A stretch of DNA of 24,698 bases from UQRS01 sp964481575 (GCA_964481575.1 CAYZTR010000032.1:1-24698); one strand, 5' to 3'; counted from the stretch's first letter, positions 1 through 8,100 are shown. Notes: generated from the letters alone by a model not told the origin. A program made the numbers and translations.

Positions 1-1329
1 ATCCTGGCTAAGACCGAACATAACGAAGTAGCTCCTGCACAGCACGAGCTTGCCCCCATTTTCTCCACCACCAATATTGCCACGGATCACAACCAGTTGA
101 CCATGGAGATCATCCGGAATGTGGCCGCACGGCACGGACTGATCTGCCTGCTGCATGAAAAGCCTTTCGACGGTGTTAACGGTTCCGGTAAGCACAACAA
201 CTGGTCTATTTCCACCAATACCGGTAAGAACCTGCTTTCTCCCGGAAAGGACCCTGCCAACAACACCCTGTTCCAGCTGGTGCTGGCTGCTGTTGTCAAG
301 GCCGTTGATGATTACCAGGCTCTGCTACGGATCTCGGTTGCTTCCCCCGGTAATGATCACCGCTTGGGAGCCAATGAAGCACCGCCCGCTATCATTTCCA
401 TTTTCCTGGGTGACGAATTGGGCGCAATCGTGGATTCCATTGTTACCGGTAAGCCCTACCATGAGATTAAGGCTGCCAAGATCCAGACCGGCGTAGATAT
501 CCTCCCCGATTTCAAAAAGGATACCACCGACCGGAACCGGACTTCTCCCTTTGCCTTCACCGGCAACAAGTTTGAATTCCGTATGCTGGGTTCTGAGGCT
601 TCCATTGCCGATGCCAATACGGTTCTGAATACCATTGTTGCTGAATCCTTCAAGCAGTTTGCGGATGAGTTGGAAGGTGCTGCTGATGTAGAAGCCAAGG
701 CCAAGGAAATCATCAAAACTACTCTGACGGAGCATTACAACATCATTTTCAACGGCAACAACTACGCCCCTGAATGGGTGGAAGAAGCCAAGAAGCGCGG
801 TCTCCTTAACCTGAAGTCCACTGTGGACGCCATGCCCGAGCTGATCAAGGAAAAGAATGTCAAGGTCTTCACCGATCACGGCATCTTCACCGAAGCGGAG
901 ATCCAATCCCGCTACGAGGTGAACATGGAGCACTACGCCAAGGTAATCAACATTGAAGCTCTGACCATGCTGGATATGATCAAGAAAGATGTTATGCCGG
1001 CTGTCAGTGCTTATAGCACCTCTCTCTGCGATGCGATTTTGACCAAGAGAAGCGTTAGCGAAACCATTCCCACCGATCTGGAGACTTCTTTGGTCGAAAA
1101 GATTACTTCCCTTTCCACCGATCTGGTCAAAAAGACCGAAAAGCTTGAGGCTGCCGTCTCTGAAGCATCTTCCGTTGAGGATGCCACCCAAGCAGCCAGA
1201 GTATACCATGACTCTGTTCTTACTTCTATGGAAGAGTTGCGTGCAACTGCCGACACTCTGGAAGAATTAACCTCCGCTGACTACTGGCCCTATCCTTCCT
1301 ACGGCGAAATGCTCTTTTACGTGAAGTAA
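1..1329 (+). CDS. glnN: Glutamine synthetase type III, C-terminal part (5' end outside window)
   Basis: ATP-dependent ligation of ammonia to glutamate, giving glutamine; cytoplasmic. The reading frame is open from base 1, so about 442 C-terminal residues are present; type III enzymes are usually near 700 residues, so the N-terminal third lies outside the window. Seen near the start are the type III block NEVAPAQHELAPIF and, from about codon 50 of the fragment, HEKPFDGVNGSGKHNNWS, which carries nucleotide and substrate binding residues of the family. The C-terminal 150 residues are helical and Glu/Lys rich, as in other type III enzymes. An internal ATG at 97 is not the start, because conserved residues continue upstream of it. 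It stops with TAA and is followed by a strong terminator. It lies just upstream of an ammonium channel gene on the same strand, which fits a nitrogen assimilation locus. Confidence 0.95.
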   Translation: MLAKTEHNEVAPAQHELAPIFSTTNIATDHNQLTMEIIRNVAARHGLICLLHEKPFDGVNGSGKHNNWSISTNTGKNLLSPGKDPANNTLFQLVLAAVVKAVDDYQALLRISVASPGNDHRLGANEAPPAIISIFLGDELGAIVDSIVTGKPYHEIKAAKIQTGVDILPDFKKDTTDRNRTSPFAFTGNKFEFRMLGSEASIADANTVLNTIVAESFKQFADELEGAADVEAKAKEIIKTTLTEHYNIIFNGNNYAPEWVEEAKKRGLLNLKSTVDAMPELIKEKNVKVFTDHGIFTEAEIQSRYEVNMEHYAKVINIEALTMLDMIKKDVMPAVSAYSTSLCDAILTKRSVSETIPTDLETSLVEKITSLSTDLVKKTEKLEAAVSEASSVEDATQAARVYHDSVLTSMEELRATADTLEELTSADYWPYPSYGEMLFYVK

Positions 1330-1357
1330 ACAATTTATCTGCAACCCATTTTTGCAC

Positions 1358-1410
1358 AAAGGCGTGCACCAGGGGATTAACCCCTCTTTGGTGCACGCCT
1401 TTTTGTTTTT
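1358..1410 (+). terminator. Intrinsic terminator after glutamine synthetase gene
   Basis: A perfect 14-bp stem (1358-1371 with 1389-1402) encloses a smaller GGGG/CCCC hairpin (1372-1375 with 1381-1384) and is followed by TTGTTTTT. It separates the glutamine synthetase gene from the ammonium channel gene, which starts 29 bases further on, so full co-transcription would need read-through. Confidence 0.9.
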
Positions 1411-1438
1411 GTAAAACTAATTTTAGGAGGAAATTTCA

Positions 1439-3187
1439 ATGGACATGTCAACAATTTTGGAAGCTGTTGACAGCGAACTATTTGCTGTCTGGTTTCTGAT
1501 CGGCGCTGCACTGGTGTTCTTCATGCAAGCTGGATTCGCTATGGTAGAATCCGGTTTCACCCGAGCTAAAAACGCCGGCAACATTATCATGAAAAACCTG
1601 ATGGACTTCTGTATCGGAACCATCACCTTTATCCTGTTGGGTTTCGGCCTGATGATGTCTGAAAATTATTTCTTCGGCATTATCGGTATCCCCCATCTCC
1701 AGGTGTTCACCGATTGGTCTAACTTTGACTTCTCCACCTTTGTGTTCAACCTGGTATTCTGCGCTACCACTGCTACCATCGTCTCCGGCTCTATGGCTGA
1801 GCGTACCAAGTTTAGCTCCTACTGCATCTACTCTGCTGTGATCTCCGCTGTGGTGTATCCGATCGAAGCAGGCTGGATTTGGAACGGTCAGGGCTGGTTG
1901 GCTCAGATGGGCTTCCATGATTTCGCTGGTTCCTGTGCCATCCACATGGTCGGCGGTATCTCCGCTTTGATCGGCGCCATTATGCTTGGGCCCCGTATTG
2001 GCAAGTATGTCAAGGACAAGAAAACCGGTAAGGTTACTTCCCGCGCTATCCTGGGACACAACATTCCTCTCGGTGCACTTGGTTGCTTCATCCTGTGGTT
2101 CGGTTGGTACGGATTTAACGGCGCTGCCTGTACTTCCGTTGAGCAGTTGGGCCGTGTGTTCCTGACTACCACCATGGCTCCCGGCGTTGCTACCGTTGTT
2201 TGCATGATCTTCACCTGGATCAAGAACGGCAAGCCCGATGTTTCCATGTGCCTGAACGCTTCTCTGGCCGGTCTGGTAGCTATCACCGCTCCCTGCGATA
2301 CTGTTGATGCTTTGGGATCTATCATCATCGGCGCTGTAGCCGGCATCCTGGTTGTCGTGGCTGTTGAAGTTCTGGATCTGAAGCTGCATATCGATGATCC
2401 TGTTGGCGCGGTTGCTGTTCATATGTGCAACGGTATCTGGGGTACCATTGCTGTTGGTCTGTTCTCTAACGGTTCCGGCACTGAAAATCCCGGTTTGTTC
2501 TACGGCGGTGGCTTCAGCCAGCTGGGCGTACAACTCTTAGGTTTTGTGACGGTTGCTGCTTACACCACCGTTGTCATGATCATTGTCTTCTCTATCATCA
2601 AAGCTACCAATGGCCTGCGGGTTACCAAGGAAGAAGAACTTCAGGGTCTGGATCAGCCCGAGCACGGTCTCCCCTCTGCTTATGCTGACTTTGCTCCCGC
2701 TGTGGGTGTCAAGAGCGGCGAATATGAAGCTGTTGATGTTTCTGCTCTACCCAAGGAGGCTGTTCCCATGGACGAAGCTGTTCCTGTACAAATCAAGTCT
2801 GCTCCCGCTGCTACCGCAATTGCCGGCGATGTAAAGTTCACCAAGGTGGAAATTCTCACCAAGGAAGAACGGTTTGAGGCGCTGAAGGCCGCTCTCATCG
2901 ATTTGGGTGTCACCGGTATGACTGTTTCCCATGTGCTGGGCTGCGGTATCCAGAAGGGTAAGCCCGAATATTACCGTGGTGCATTGGTTGATACTTCTCT
3001 GCTACCTAAGATTCAGGTGGAAGTTGTGATTGCTAAGATTCCTGTCCGCTCTGTCATTGAGGCAGCCAAAAAGGTGCTTTACACCGGGCATATCGGTGAC
3101 GGTAAGATCTTTGTTTACGACGTTGAAAATGTGGTCAAAGTTCGTACCGGCGAAGAAGGATACGACGCTCTGCAGGATGTAGAGTAA
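1439..3187 (+). CDS. amt: Ammonium transporter (Amt) fused to a C-terminal PII signalling domain
   Basis: Membrane ammonium channel, 582 residues. Residues 1 to about 420 form an Amt/Mep/Rh domain with about 11 membrane segments; the twin pore histidines are probably H169 (in DFAGSCAIHMVGG) and H328 (in AVAVHMCNGIWG), and an Amt-type EHG tail is at 408-410. A Pro/Ala/Glu-rich linker (about 410-464) leads to a full PII (GlnB/GlnK) domain at 465-582. By alignment to E. coli GlnB, Gln39 (Q505), Lys58 (K524), the B-loop TGHIGDGKIF and the C-loop VRTGE are kept, so ATP/ADP and 2-oxoglutarate binding is plausible. The uridylylated Tyr51 is replaced by V517. The ATG is preceded by AGGAGG (1425-1430) with 8-nt spacing. 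Free PII proteins normally plug Amt trimers from the cytoplasm; here the plug is covalently attached. Amt-PII fusions are known in some bacteria. The lack of the tyrosine argues against GlnD-type control. Confidence 0.95.
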   Translation: MDMSTILEAVDSELFAVWFLIGAALVFFMQAGFAMVESGFTRAKNAGNIIMKNLMDFCIGTITFILLGFGLMMSENYFFGIIGIPHLQVFTDWSNFDFSTFVFNLVFCATTATIVSGSMAERTKFSSYCIYSAVISAVVYPIEAGWIWNGQGWLAQMGFHDFAGSCAIHMVGGISALIGAIMLGPRIGKYVKDKKTGKVTSRAILGHNIPLGALGCFILWFGWYGFNGAACTSVEQLGRVFLTTTMAPGVATVVCMIFTWIKNGKPDVSMCLNASLAGLVAITAPCDTVDALGSIIIGAVAGILVVVAVEVLDLKLHIDDPVGAVAVHMCNGIWGTIAVGLFSNGSGTENPGLFYGGGFSQLGVQLLGFVTVAAYTTVVMIIVFSIIKATNGLRVTKEEELQGLDQPEHGLPSAYADFAPAVGVKSGEYEAVDVSALPKEAVPMDEAVPVQIKSAPAATAIAGDVKFTKVEILTKEERFEALKAALIDLGVTGMTVSHVLGCGIQKGKPEYYRGALVDTSLLPKIQVEVVIAKIPVRSVIEAAKKVLYTGHIGDGKIFVYDVENVVKVRTGEEGYDALQDVE

Positions 3188-3218
3188 TCCTTTCTGAATT
3201 TTCCAATCCCTTTTTGTT

Positions 3219-3272
3219 TCCCTGTTTGTCACGCTCCGGAGTTTCTCCAATGCTCCGGAGTTGTGGCAGGGA
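3219..3272. other. Long imperfect hairpin downstream of amt
   Basis: Two copies of the palindromic octamer CTCCGGAG (3234-3241 and 3253-3260) can pair. Outside them CAC/GTG and CCCTG/CAGGG extend the stem with small internal loops. No T-run follows on the plus strand, so this is at most a T-less terminator or 3' stabilising structure for the amt mRNA. Confidence 0.4.
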
Positions 3273-3371
3273 GCCGGAGGATTGATATCCTGTTATGAGG
3301 CAGTAGTTCCTAAAGTTTGCTCCCCCACAAGAGCATATAACTTTCCTCTCCATTCCCTTTACTCCAATCTC

Positions 3372-3404
3372 TGCGGGATCGGGTTCCAATCGCCCGATCC
3401 CGCA
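3372..3404. repeat. Perfect 12-bp inverted repeat (hairpin)
   Basis: TGCGGGATCGGG (3372-3383) and its exact reverse complement (3393-3404) are separated by 9 bases. No T-run follows on either strand. Together with the preceding hairpin it makes up most of what can be seen in the 300-bp non-coding stretch after amt. Function unknown; it could be an end-of-mRNA structure. Confidence 0.5.
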
Positions 3405-3483
3405 ACCCCCTCCCATTTCGCAAACGAGTAAAGTATACATACCGGGTTACCCGTTGTACATGCGGGAACAACCGGAAAAGAAA

Positions 3484-3535
3484 AAGCAGAACAGATTCAG
3501 CTGTGATGGATGAATCTGTTCTGCTTATTTATTTT
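3484..3535. terminator. Bidirectional intrinsic terminator
   Basis: A perfect 16-bp stem (3484-3499 with 3511-3526) with an 11-base loop. On the plus strand it is followed by ATTTATTTTT. On the minus strand it is followed by TTTCTTTT (the stem's last bases add more T). On the minus strand it lies just after the 6S-like RNA and the DUF1292 gene and probably ends that transcript. On the plus strand it is a back-stop for amt. Confidence 0.8.
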
Positions 3536-3554
3536 TGCTTATGAATTTGCAGGC

Positions 3555-3755
3555 CGTAAACTACAACCTAAACCGGAGTGCGCGGCCCATTGTAATGAAA
3601 TGAAAGAGGTCCACCCTGCCGTAAAACGACGTATTGATAACCTGCAAAAAGCAGGTGGGTGTTCGCCCCACAGCTTTGTGCTCCCAACGTCCGCCAAATG
3701 CGGGAGGTCTGCAAACCCACTGCAGGAGCAAGAACTCCCGATTAAAAACTTGTAG
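3555..3755 (-). ncRNA. ssrS: Structured RNA, 6S RNA (SsrS) candidate
   Basis: No convincing coding frame is present, but the roughly 200 bases on the minus strand can fold into one long interrupted hairpin. The ends pair (TTGTAG at 3750-3755 with CTACAA at 3561-3566). Small hairpins lie inside (CCTGC/GCAGG at 3641-3655; GGAG/CTCC at 3725-3738), and GTGGGTTTGC at the 5' side can pair with GCGAACACCCAC. A possible -10 (TATTAT, 3760-3765) sits just before the proposed 5' end and a strong terminator follows the 3' end. Size, overall fold and sequence style resemble the 6S RNA of Clostridia, a sigma-A RNA polymerase inhibitor, but the family call rests on memory of the pattern and not on a covariance search. 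It may also be processed from the DUF1292 transcript, which ends 42 bases upstream. Confidence 0.55.
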
Positions 3756-3796
3756 GGTTATAATAGCCGTATACACGCACAGGGCAGGCCGCAAAC

Positions 3797-4132
3797 TTAA
3801 GATTGGACAGAGCCCTCGTCAATTTCGTAAAAATCTTGGAGACGCTCCATAAAGGCATCGGCAATGGTATCAAATTCATCGTCGTCCTCAATCTCTTCGT
3901 AATATTCCCCTTCATCATCCTCAAACACCTTGAGAATGACTAGTTCACCACTGTCATTCAATAGCGCCTCGGGAGAATCGTATTGGGGCAGCAAAGCAAT
4001 ATATTTTGCTTCGTCCGTTTCTATGGCATCTAAAAGCTCAAAGGAATACTCCTTCCCATCTTCGTCCGTTAAGGATACCAGATCAGGAGTCACATCCGTT
4101 TCTTCTATTTCCGGTGTTTTGTTCTCGCTCAC
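3797..4132 (-). CDS. DUF1292 family protein (YrzB-like)
   Basis: Small acidic cytoplasmic protein of 111 residues. The core LVSLTDEDGKEYSFELLD...YIALLP...ELVILKVFEDDEGEYYEEI matches the DUF1292 pattern of a small beta-rich fold with many Asp/Glu, common in Firmicutes. Biochemical function is unknown for the family; in many Firmicutes its gene lies near ruvX and alaS, but those are not present here. The start is GTG (4130-4132), supported by GAGAGGAGAC with 8-nt spacing. The promoter at 4273-4301 leaves a leader of about 130 nt. It stops with TAA, and a structured RNA candidate and terminator lie downstream on the same strand. Confidence 0.85.
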   Translation of the reverse strand: MSENKTPEIEETDVTPDLVSLTDEDGKEYSFELLDAIETDEAKYIALLPQYDSPEALLNDSGELVILKVFEDDEGEYYEEIEDDDEFDTIADAFMERLQDFYEIDEGSVQS

Positions 4133-4272
4133 GTTACAGTCTCCTCTCGCCTGATAGTATTACCAGGATTTTTGAATTATACCATAGACGCAATGGGTAA
4201 CCGTATAAATTCATCCTGGGACGATTCCGCCATCCATGGTTTTTCTTCTGTTGACAATAGGCTTACTTGATT

Positions 4273-4301
4273 ATTATAACTCAAAAATATCGATTCGTCA
4301 A
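4273..4301 (-). promoter_or_regulatory. Sigma-A promoter for the DUF1292 gene
   Basis: On the minus strand: -35 TTGACG (4296-4301), 17-bp spacer, -10 TATAAT (4273-4278). It fires away from the promoter at 4349-4377 with about 48 bp between the two -35 boxes. Confidence 0.75.
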
Positions 4302-4348
4302 TATTGTAATTGTTATACAAAAATATTTTTATTTTTTCAAATTTACTA

Positions 4349-4377
4349 TTGACATTTTCTGTATTCTGTGTTATAGT
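4349..4377 (+). promoter_or_regulatory. Sigma-A promoter of the repeat-rich non-coding RNA
   Basis: -35 TTGACA (4349-4354), exactly 17 bp spacer, -10 TATAGT (4372-4377); expected start near 4384. No ribosome binding site with a credible reading frame follows, and the next strong signal is an intrinsic terminator at 5045-5080. Confidence 0.8.
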
Positions 4378-4572
4378 ATAGACAGAAAAAAGAAAATCAA
4401 AAAAAAATTACAGATTTTGAGAAAGGATTGAGTCCAATGGCTTAACAATAGCCTTTATCAATGAATGTTATTGAAAGGAAATAGGACCAATGGTTTAAGA
4501 AGTCTTTATTTTGAATGCTATTGAAAGGATATAGGTCCGATGTACTTGTAAGTTTTCCAAGCGATTATAATT

Positions 4573-4679
4573 GGTTAAGTCCGATGCCATTACGTAAACG
4601 GTCAACCGATAATAAACCAAAGATCATTTCAGGATGTACTGCTGTGTCAGCAGTAATCTCCCCTTCCGAACAAATGATG
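4573..4679 (+). repeat. Large hairpin module, copy 1
   Basis: Shares the order of elements with 4845-4941: a GTCC-G box, a short hairpin, AACCGATAAT, TTTCAGGA, a long hairpin, then CTTCCGAA and GATGGAAAGGATTGAGTCC. Its long hairpin has an 8-bp stem TACTGCTG/CAGCAGTA (loop TGT) within GGA/TCC. Confidence 0.7.
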
Positions 4680-4844
4680 GAAAGGATTGAGTCCAAAGTT
4701 TTATAAAACCATTATTTCGGTGTACTATCTGAAAAGGAAACAGGCCCGATGGTTTAAGTAGCCGTCTTACGGATTAGGAAGAAAGGATTGAGTCCAAAAT
4801 ACAACGCATCTTAACTCGGAACATCTTTCATCGGAATGTTTTTT

Positions 4845-4941
4845 GAAAGGATTGAGTCCGGTGCCTTTTCGCAACCGATAATCAAAAATTTTTCAGGAAG
4901 TATCGCTGTATTAGCAATACTTCCCTTCCGAATAGAAGATG
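4845..4941 (+). repeat. Large hairpin module, copy 2
   Basis: Same element order as 4573-4679, but the long hairpin uses a different stem: GGAAGTAT/ATACTTCC with inner GCT/AGC. Stem sequences differ while pairing is kept, as expected for a conserved RNA fold. Confidence 0.7.
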
Positions 4942-5044
4942 GAAAGGATTGAGTCCGATGGTTTAACAAACCGTCTTGGAAATATAATTCACATTATCAA
5001 TAACAGGGCCAACAGGAATACAAAACTGTTGGGTGTAAATCATC

Positions 5045-5080
5045 AACAGGATGGAATTCGTTCCATCCTGTTTTTCTTTA
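5045..5080 (+). terminator. Intrinsic terminator of the repeat-rich RNA
   Basis: A 12-bp perfect stem (5045-5056 with 5061-5072), a TTCG tetraloop and a T-run (5071-5075, then CTTT). Confidence 0.92.
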
Positions 5081-5112
5081 TCATTGTTTTTTCTACTCTT
5101 TTTCTATCAAAT

Positions 5113-5125
5113 TCTGAATTTCAGA
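5113..5125. promoter_or_regulatory. Operator-like palindrome before the dockerin gene promoter
   Basis: TCTGAA-T-TTCAGA, a perfect 6-bp inverted repeat ending 8 bp before the -35 box at 5134. The position fits a regulator binding site, but no candidate regulator is adjacent. Confidence 0.3.
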
Positions 5126-5133
5126 GAATGCTC

Positions 5134-5162
5134 TTGACATATTTGTTAAAAACAGCTATAAT
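5134..5162 (+). promoter_or_regulatory. Consensus sigma-A promoter for the dockerin gene
   Basis: -35 TTGACA (5134-5139), 17-bp spacer, -10 TATAAT (5157-5162): a full match to the consensus. The start would be near 5169, leaving a leader of about 30 nt with GGAGG (5188-5192). Confidence 0.88.
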
Positions 5163-5199
5163 GCAAAAGGATTAAAACGTTTTATTTGGAGGTGTTGTG

Positions 5200-8100
5200 A
5201 TGCTGTATTCCGTTTTTCGTAGAACCGTCTCCCTGCTTCTCACCGGTGCATTATTTTTCGCGCTACTCCCTGTAGTGGAACAGCCAATCTCAGCCACTAC
5301 TTCTGTTCTTCAAGCGCAAAATGACGCCGCAGCACAAACGGAAGCACAACATGAGGTGGAGGTCTGGCGCCGTACCGATATTATTCTGCAAAGTGAAGCA
5401 ACCTACAAAAATCCTTATCTGGATGTAGCGCTTTCCGTTATATTTACCCACGAGGATGGCACTACCATTCAGCTATTTGGATTCTGGAATGGCGATCAGG
5501 AATGGCGTATTCGTTTTGCACCCACCAAAACCGGAATCTGGACATATACCACTACCTGCTCCAATACCTCTGATGGTGGGCTGCAGCAGCGTACCGGAAC
5601 CATTGTAGCCACTGCCAATACCCACAGCACTGCGTTGGATCAGCACGGATTTGTCAAAATCAGCGACAGCGGCAGGTATTTCACCTATGATGACGGAACC
5701 CCATTTTATTGGCTGGGTGATACCAACTGGCAGGCACCCAATTATGTTTCCCTGACTCAATGCAATTATCCCGGCTGCACCTGCGGGAATCAGTTCCTGC
5801 ACGAATTAAACAACCGACTGGACAAGGGGTTTACCGTCTATCAAACCTACTTTGATGCCGCCGAAAGCGATGGCGGCGACCAGTTGGCCACCACCACGGA
5901 ACCCAGCCTCTGGAACAACAAATATACCCAAATCAATCCCCAAACCTTCACCGAAAAAATTGACCGGATGTTTGATTTACTTGCGGACAGTGGCATGGTA
6001 ATAGCCCTGGGCTTTGGTGTTCATTCCAACACCACCAATGCAATGAGCGAAGAAGCTTTGGTTGCCCTATCCCAGTATTTGACAGCCCGCTATGGCAGTT
6101 ACCCGGTAGTGTGGATCACTGGGCAGGAAATCACCAACAGCACCGACAGCTATAACAAATGGAAGAAGTCTGCCGAAGCGGTGGATGCTTATGACGGTTA
6201 TCGCCATCCCCAAGGCGCCCATATGTATCCCCAGGAAATGAGCAACGATTATTCCAAGGATTTGGACAGCACCAGCTGGCATGAATGGTGGACACTACAG
6301 GGCGGACATACCGGTATTCCCTCCAAGACTACCTATCAGGGTTATTGGGATAACGGCACCGAAACGGGCAACATAAAGCCACTGCTAGAAACAGAAGCCA
6401 ACTATGAGGATGTGACCTGCGGTGGATTCAATGGGTATGACAATTCCCGCATCTCTGCCTGGAAAGCCAACCTTTGCGGCAGCTATGGCTTCACATACGG
6501 CGTTACCGGTATCTGGGCCAACAATTACTCCACCGCCGGCAATACCGGTTGGTTCCCCTCTTACAGCTACGAACCCTGGTACATGGGATTGGATAAGGCT
6601 GGCTCCTATGAAATGACCTATCTGCGTCAATTTTTTGAATACGCTGATTTCAGTACCCTCCTGCCCCGGTTTAACGATCCTGCCTACTCGGATTTTACCA
6701 TAGAATCCCAAAATGTGGCTTCCAGTGCAGACGCTGCCACCTATGTGGCCTATTTCTATAACACCGGCCGCACCACCGGAACGCTTCGGGGGCTGGATCC
6801 TGCACAAACCTATTCTGCCAGGTGGTATAATCCTCTGACCGGCAAGTTCGTTACCATTGCAGAGGAAATCACCGTTACCAATGGGGAGTATATGATTCCT
6901 TCCAAACCCACCTCGGGCGACTGGGCTTTATTGGTCACCAGCCGAGATTTGGGTAACTTTGAAACGGAATCTCCTTACACCGACGCCCTGGTGGATACGA
7001 GGGAAAATCTTGCCCAGGGGGCTACCGCCACAGCCAGCTCGGATAACGGCGCCAACTATGTTGCTGGAATGGCAACCGACGGCAGCACAGGTACTTATTG
7101 GTGTGCCTCCGGCGGCAACATGCCCCAATGGCTGCAAGTGGACCTGGGACAAACTACTGCATTTGAAGAAGTCGATATTTATATGCATCGGGGCAATGAA
7201 ACCCGCACGCAATATCTATCATATACGCTGGAAGGTTCCAATGATGCCTCCCAATGGGAAACCCTGTACACTGCCCAAAAAGCGGTTCCCACTGTGGTGC
7301 GGGGCTTGGACCAGCTCCGGATCTATACCTTCGGCCGGTATCGTTATTTGCGTATCCGCTTCGCAGAAATTGTCACCAATTGGGCAACGATTTACGAGTT
7401 TGAAGTCTACGCCGATCCCCTTGGACAGGGGGAACCATCCACTGAACCGGCACGCAGCAACCTGGCGCTAAGCGCTACAGTCACAGCCGGCACCATGAGT
7501 CATGTAGATTCTTCTCCGGCCCAAGCCGCAGACGGCAGCTACAGCACATACTGGTGTGCCTCCAGCGGCAGTGTTCCCCAGTGGATCCAGTTTGATCTCG
7601 GGGAACAAATGGCCTTAGCCACCGCTGATTTATACCTGGTGGCCGGAACCTCTTCCATCAGCTACACCCTAGAAGGTTCCAACGATACCGCACAGTGGAC
7701 CATCCTTTCCTCCGGCACCGATGCCACCACCTCCAGCAAAAACGGCTGTTCCTATCTGTCGCTGCCAATCACCGGGAGTTACCGGTACCTAAAACTGACT
7801 TTTACCGGCATACAGGGTAACTGGTGCACCCTTTCAGAGTTAGAGCTTTTTGCTGAAGCGCAAATCATCCCGGAGGATGACCTGCCGGAATATGCCGGGC
7901 AAAAACAGATACCCGTGATCAAAAGCACCGGTTCAGCTGTATATACTGCCGACGGCACTTTCTCCGATTCCTCTCAATACCTCTTTGACGGAGACGTTAA
8001 CACCGAATGGGTTCCCTTCTCCCCCTTCAGCACCCAGCTCATTGACCTGGATCTTCTGCAGCAAAACACCCTACACGGCATACAAATCACCCTTGGGGAC

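Larger units (their letters stand above)
4421..4956 (+). repeat. Eight-copy GAAAGGA box array
   Basis: Box starts: 4421, 4473, 4523, 4680, 4731, 4781, 4845, 4942, with a degenerate ninth (GGTTAAGTCCGATG) at 4573. Identical 15-mers: 4421-4435, 4680-4694, 4781-4795, 4845-4859, 4942-4956. A variant form with an extra base (GGAAATAGGACC, GGATATAGGTCC, GGAAACAGGCCC) occurs at 4473, 4523 and 4731. Distances are 52, 50, 157, 51, 50, 64 and 97 bases. Confidence 0.85.
4384..5080 (+). ncRNA. Long repeat-rich non-coding RNA of unknown class
   Basis: Between a near-consensus promoter and a perfect intrinsic terminator lie about 690 bases with no credible protein. The first 37 bases are A-rich. Then a box GAAAGGA-x(4-5)-AG-x-(T)CC recurs at 4421, 4473, 4523, 4680, 4731, 4781, 4845 and 4942; five copies share GAAAGGATTGAGTCC exactly. 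Several copies are followed by a small hairpin of the type GATGGTTT-AAC-AAACCGTC (4957-4975). In two places the period is 50-52 bases, and flanks of units 4421 and 4473 are clearly homologous. Two larger related modules (4573-4679 and 4845-4941) carry a longer hairpin. Interpretation: a structured RNA grown by tandem duplication. It could be a protein-binding sponge, a regulator, or an ornate large RNA of the GOLLD/ROOL/OLE kind; I recognise no known class. It sits upstream of the dockerin gene, but that gene has its own promoter. Confidence 0.7.

Noticed and set aside
325..1209. 294-codon frame antisense to glutamine synthetase
   Set aside because: The opposite strand encodes a conserved enzyme; the antisense frame is a by-product of codon use and has no RBS or family pattern.
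1478..2533. 351-codon frame antisense to the ammonium channel
   Set aside because: Same reason: the Amt domain on the plus strand explains the sequence; the antisense product is low-complexity (Gly/Ser/Asp/His rich).
3510..3852. Overlapping small frames on both strands across the 6S-like region
   Set aside because: They start inside terminator or hairpin sequence, lack ribosome binding sites, and the region is better explained as structured RNA.
4515..4706. 63-codon plus-strand frame inside the repeat RNA
   Set aside because: It crosses two repeat boxes and a hairpin module, lacks a proper ribosome binding site spacing and looks random.
4421..4956. CRISPR array suspected from the repeated GAAAGGATTGAGTCC box
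   Set aside because: Spacing varies from 50 to 157 bases, the intervening sequences are related to each other, the boxes vary in length, and there are no cas genes.
4939..5175. 78-codon plus-strand frame starting in the last repeat box
   Set aside because: It runs straight through the intrinsic terminator and the consensus promoter of the next gene, has no family resemblance, and its start lies inside the repeated box.
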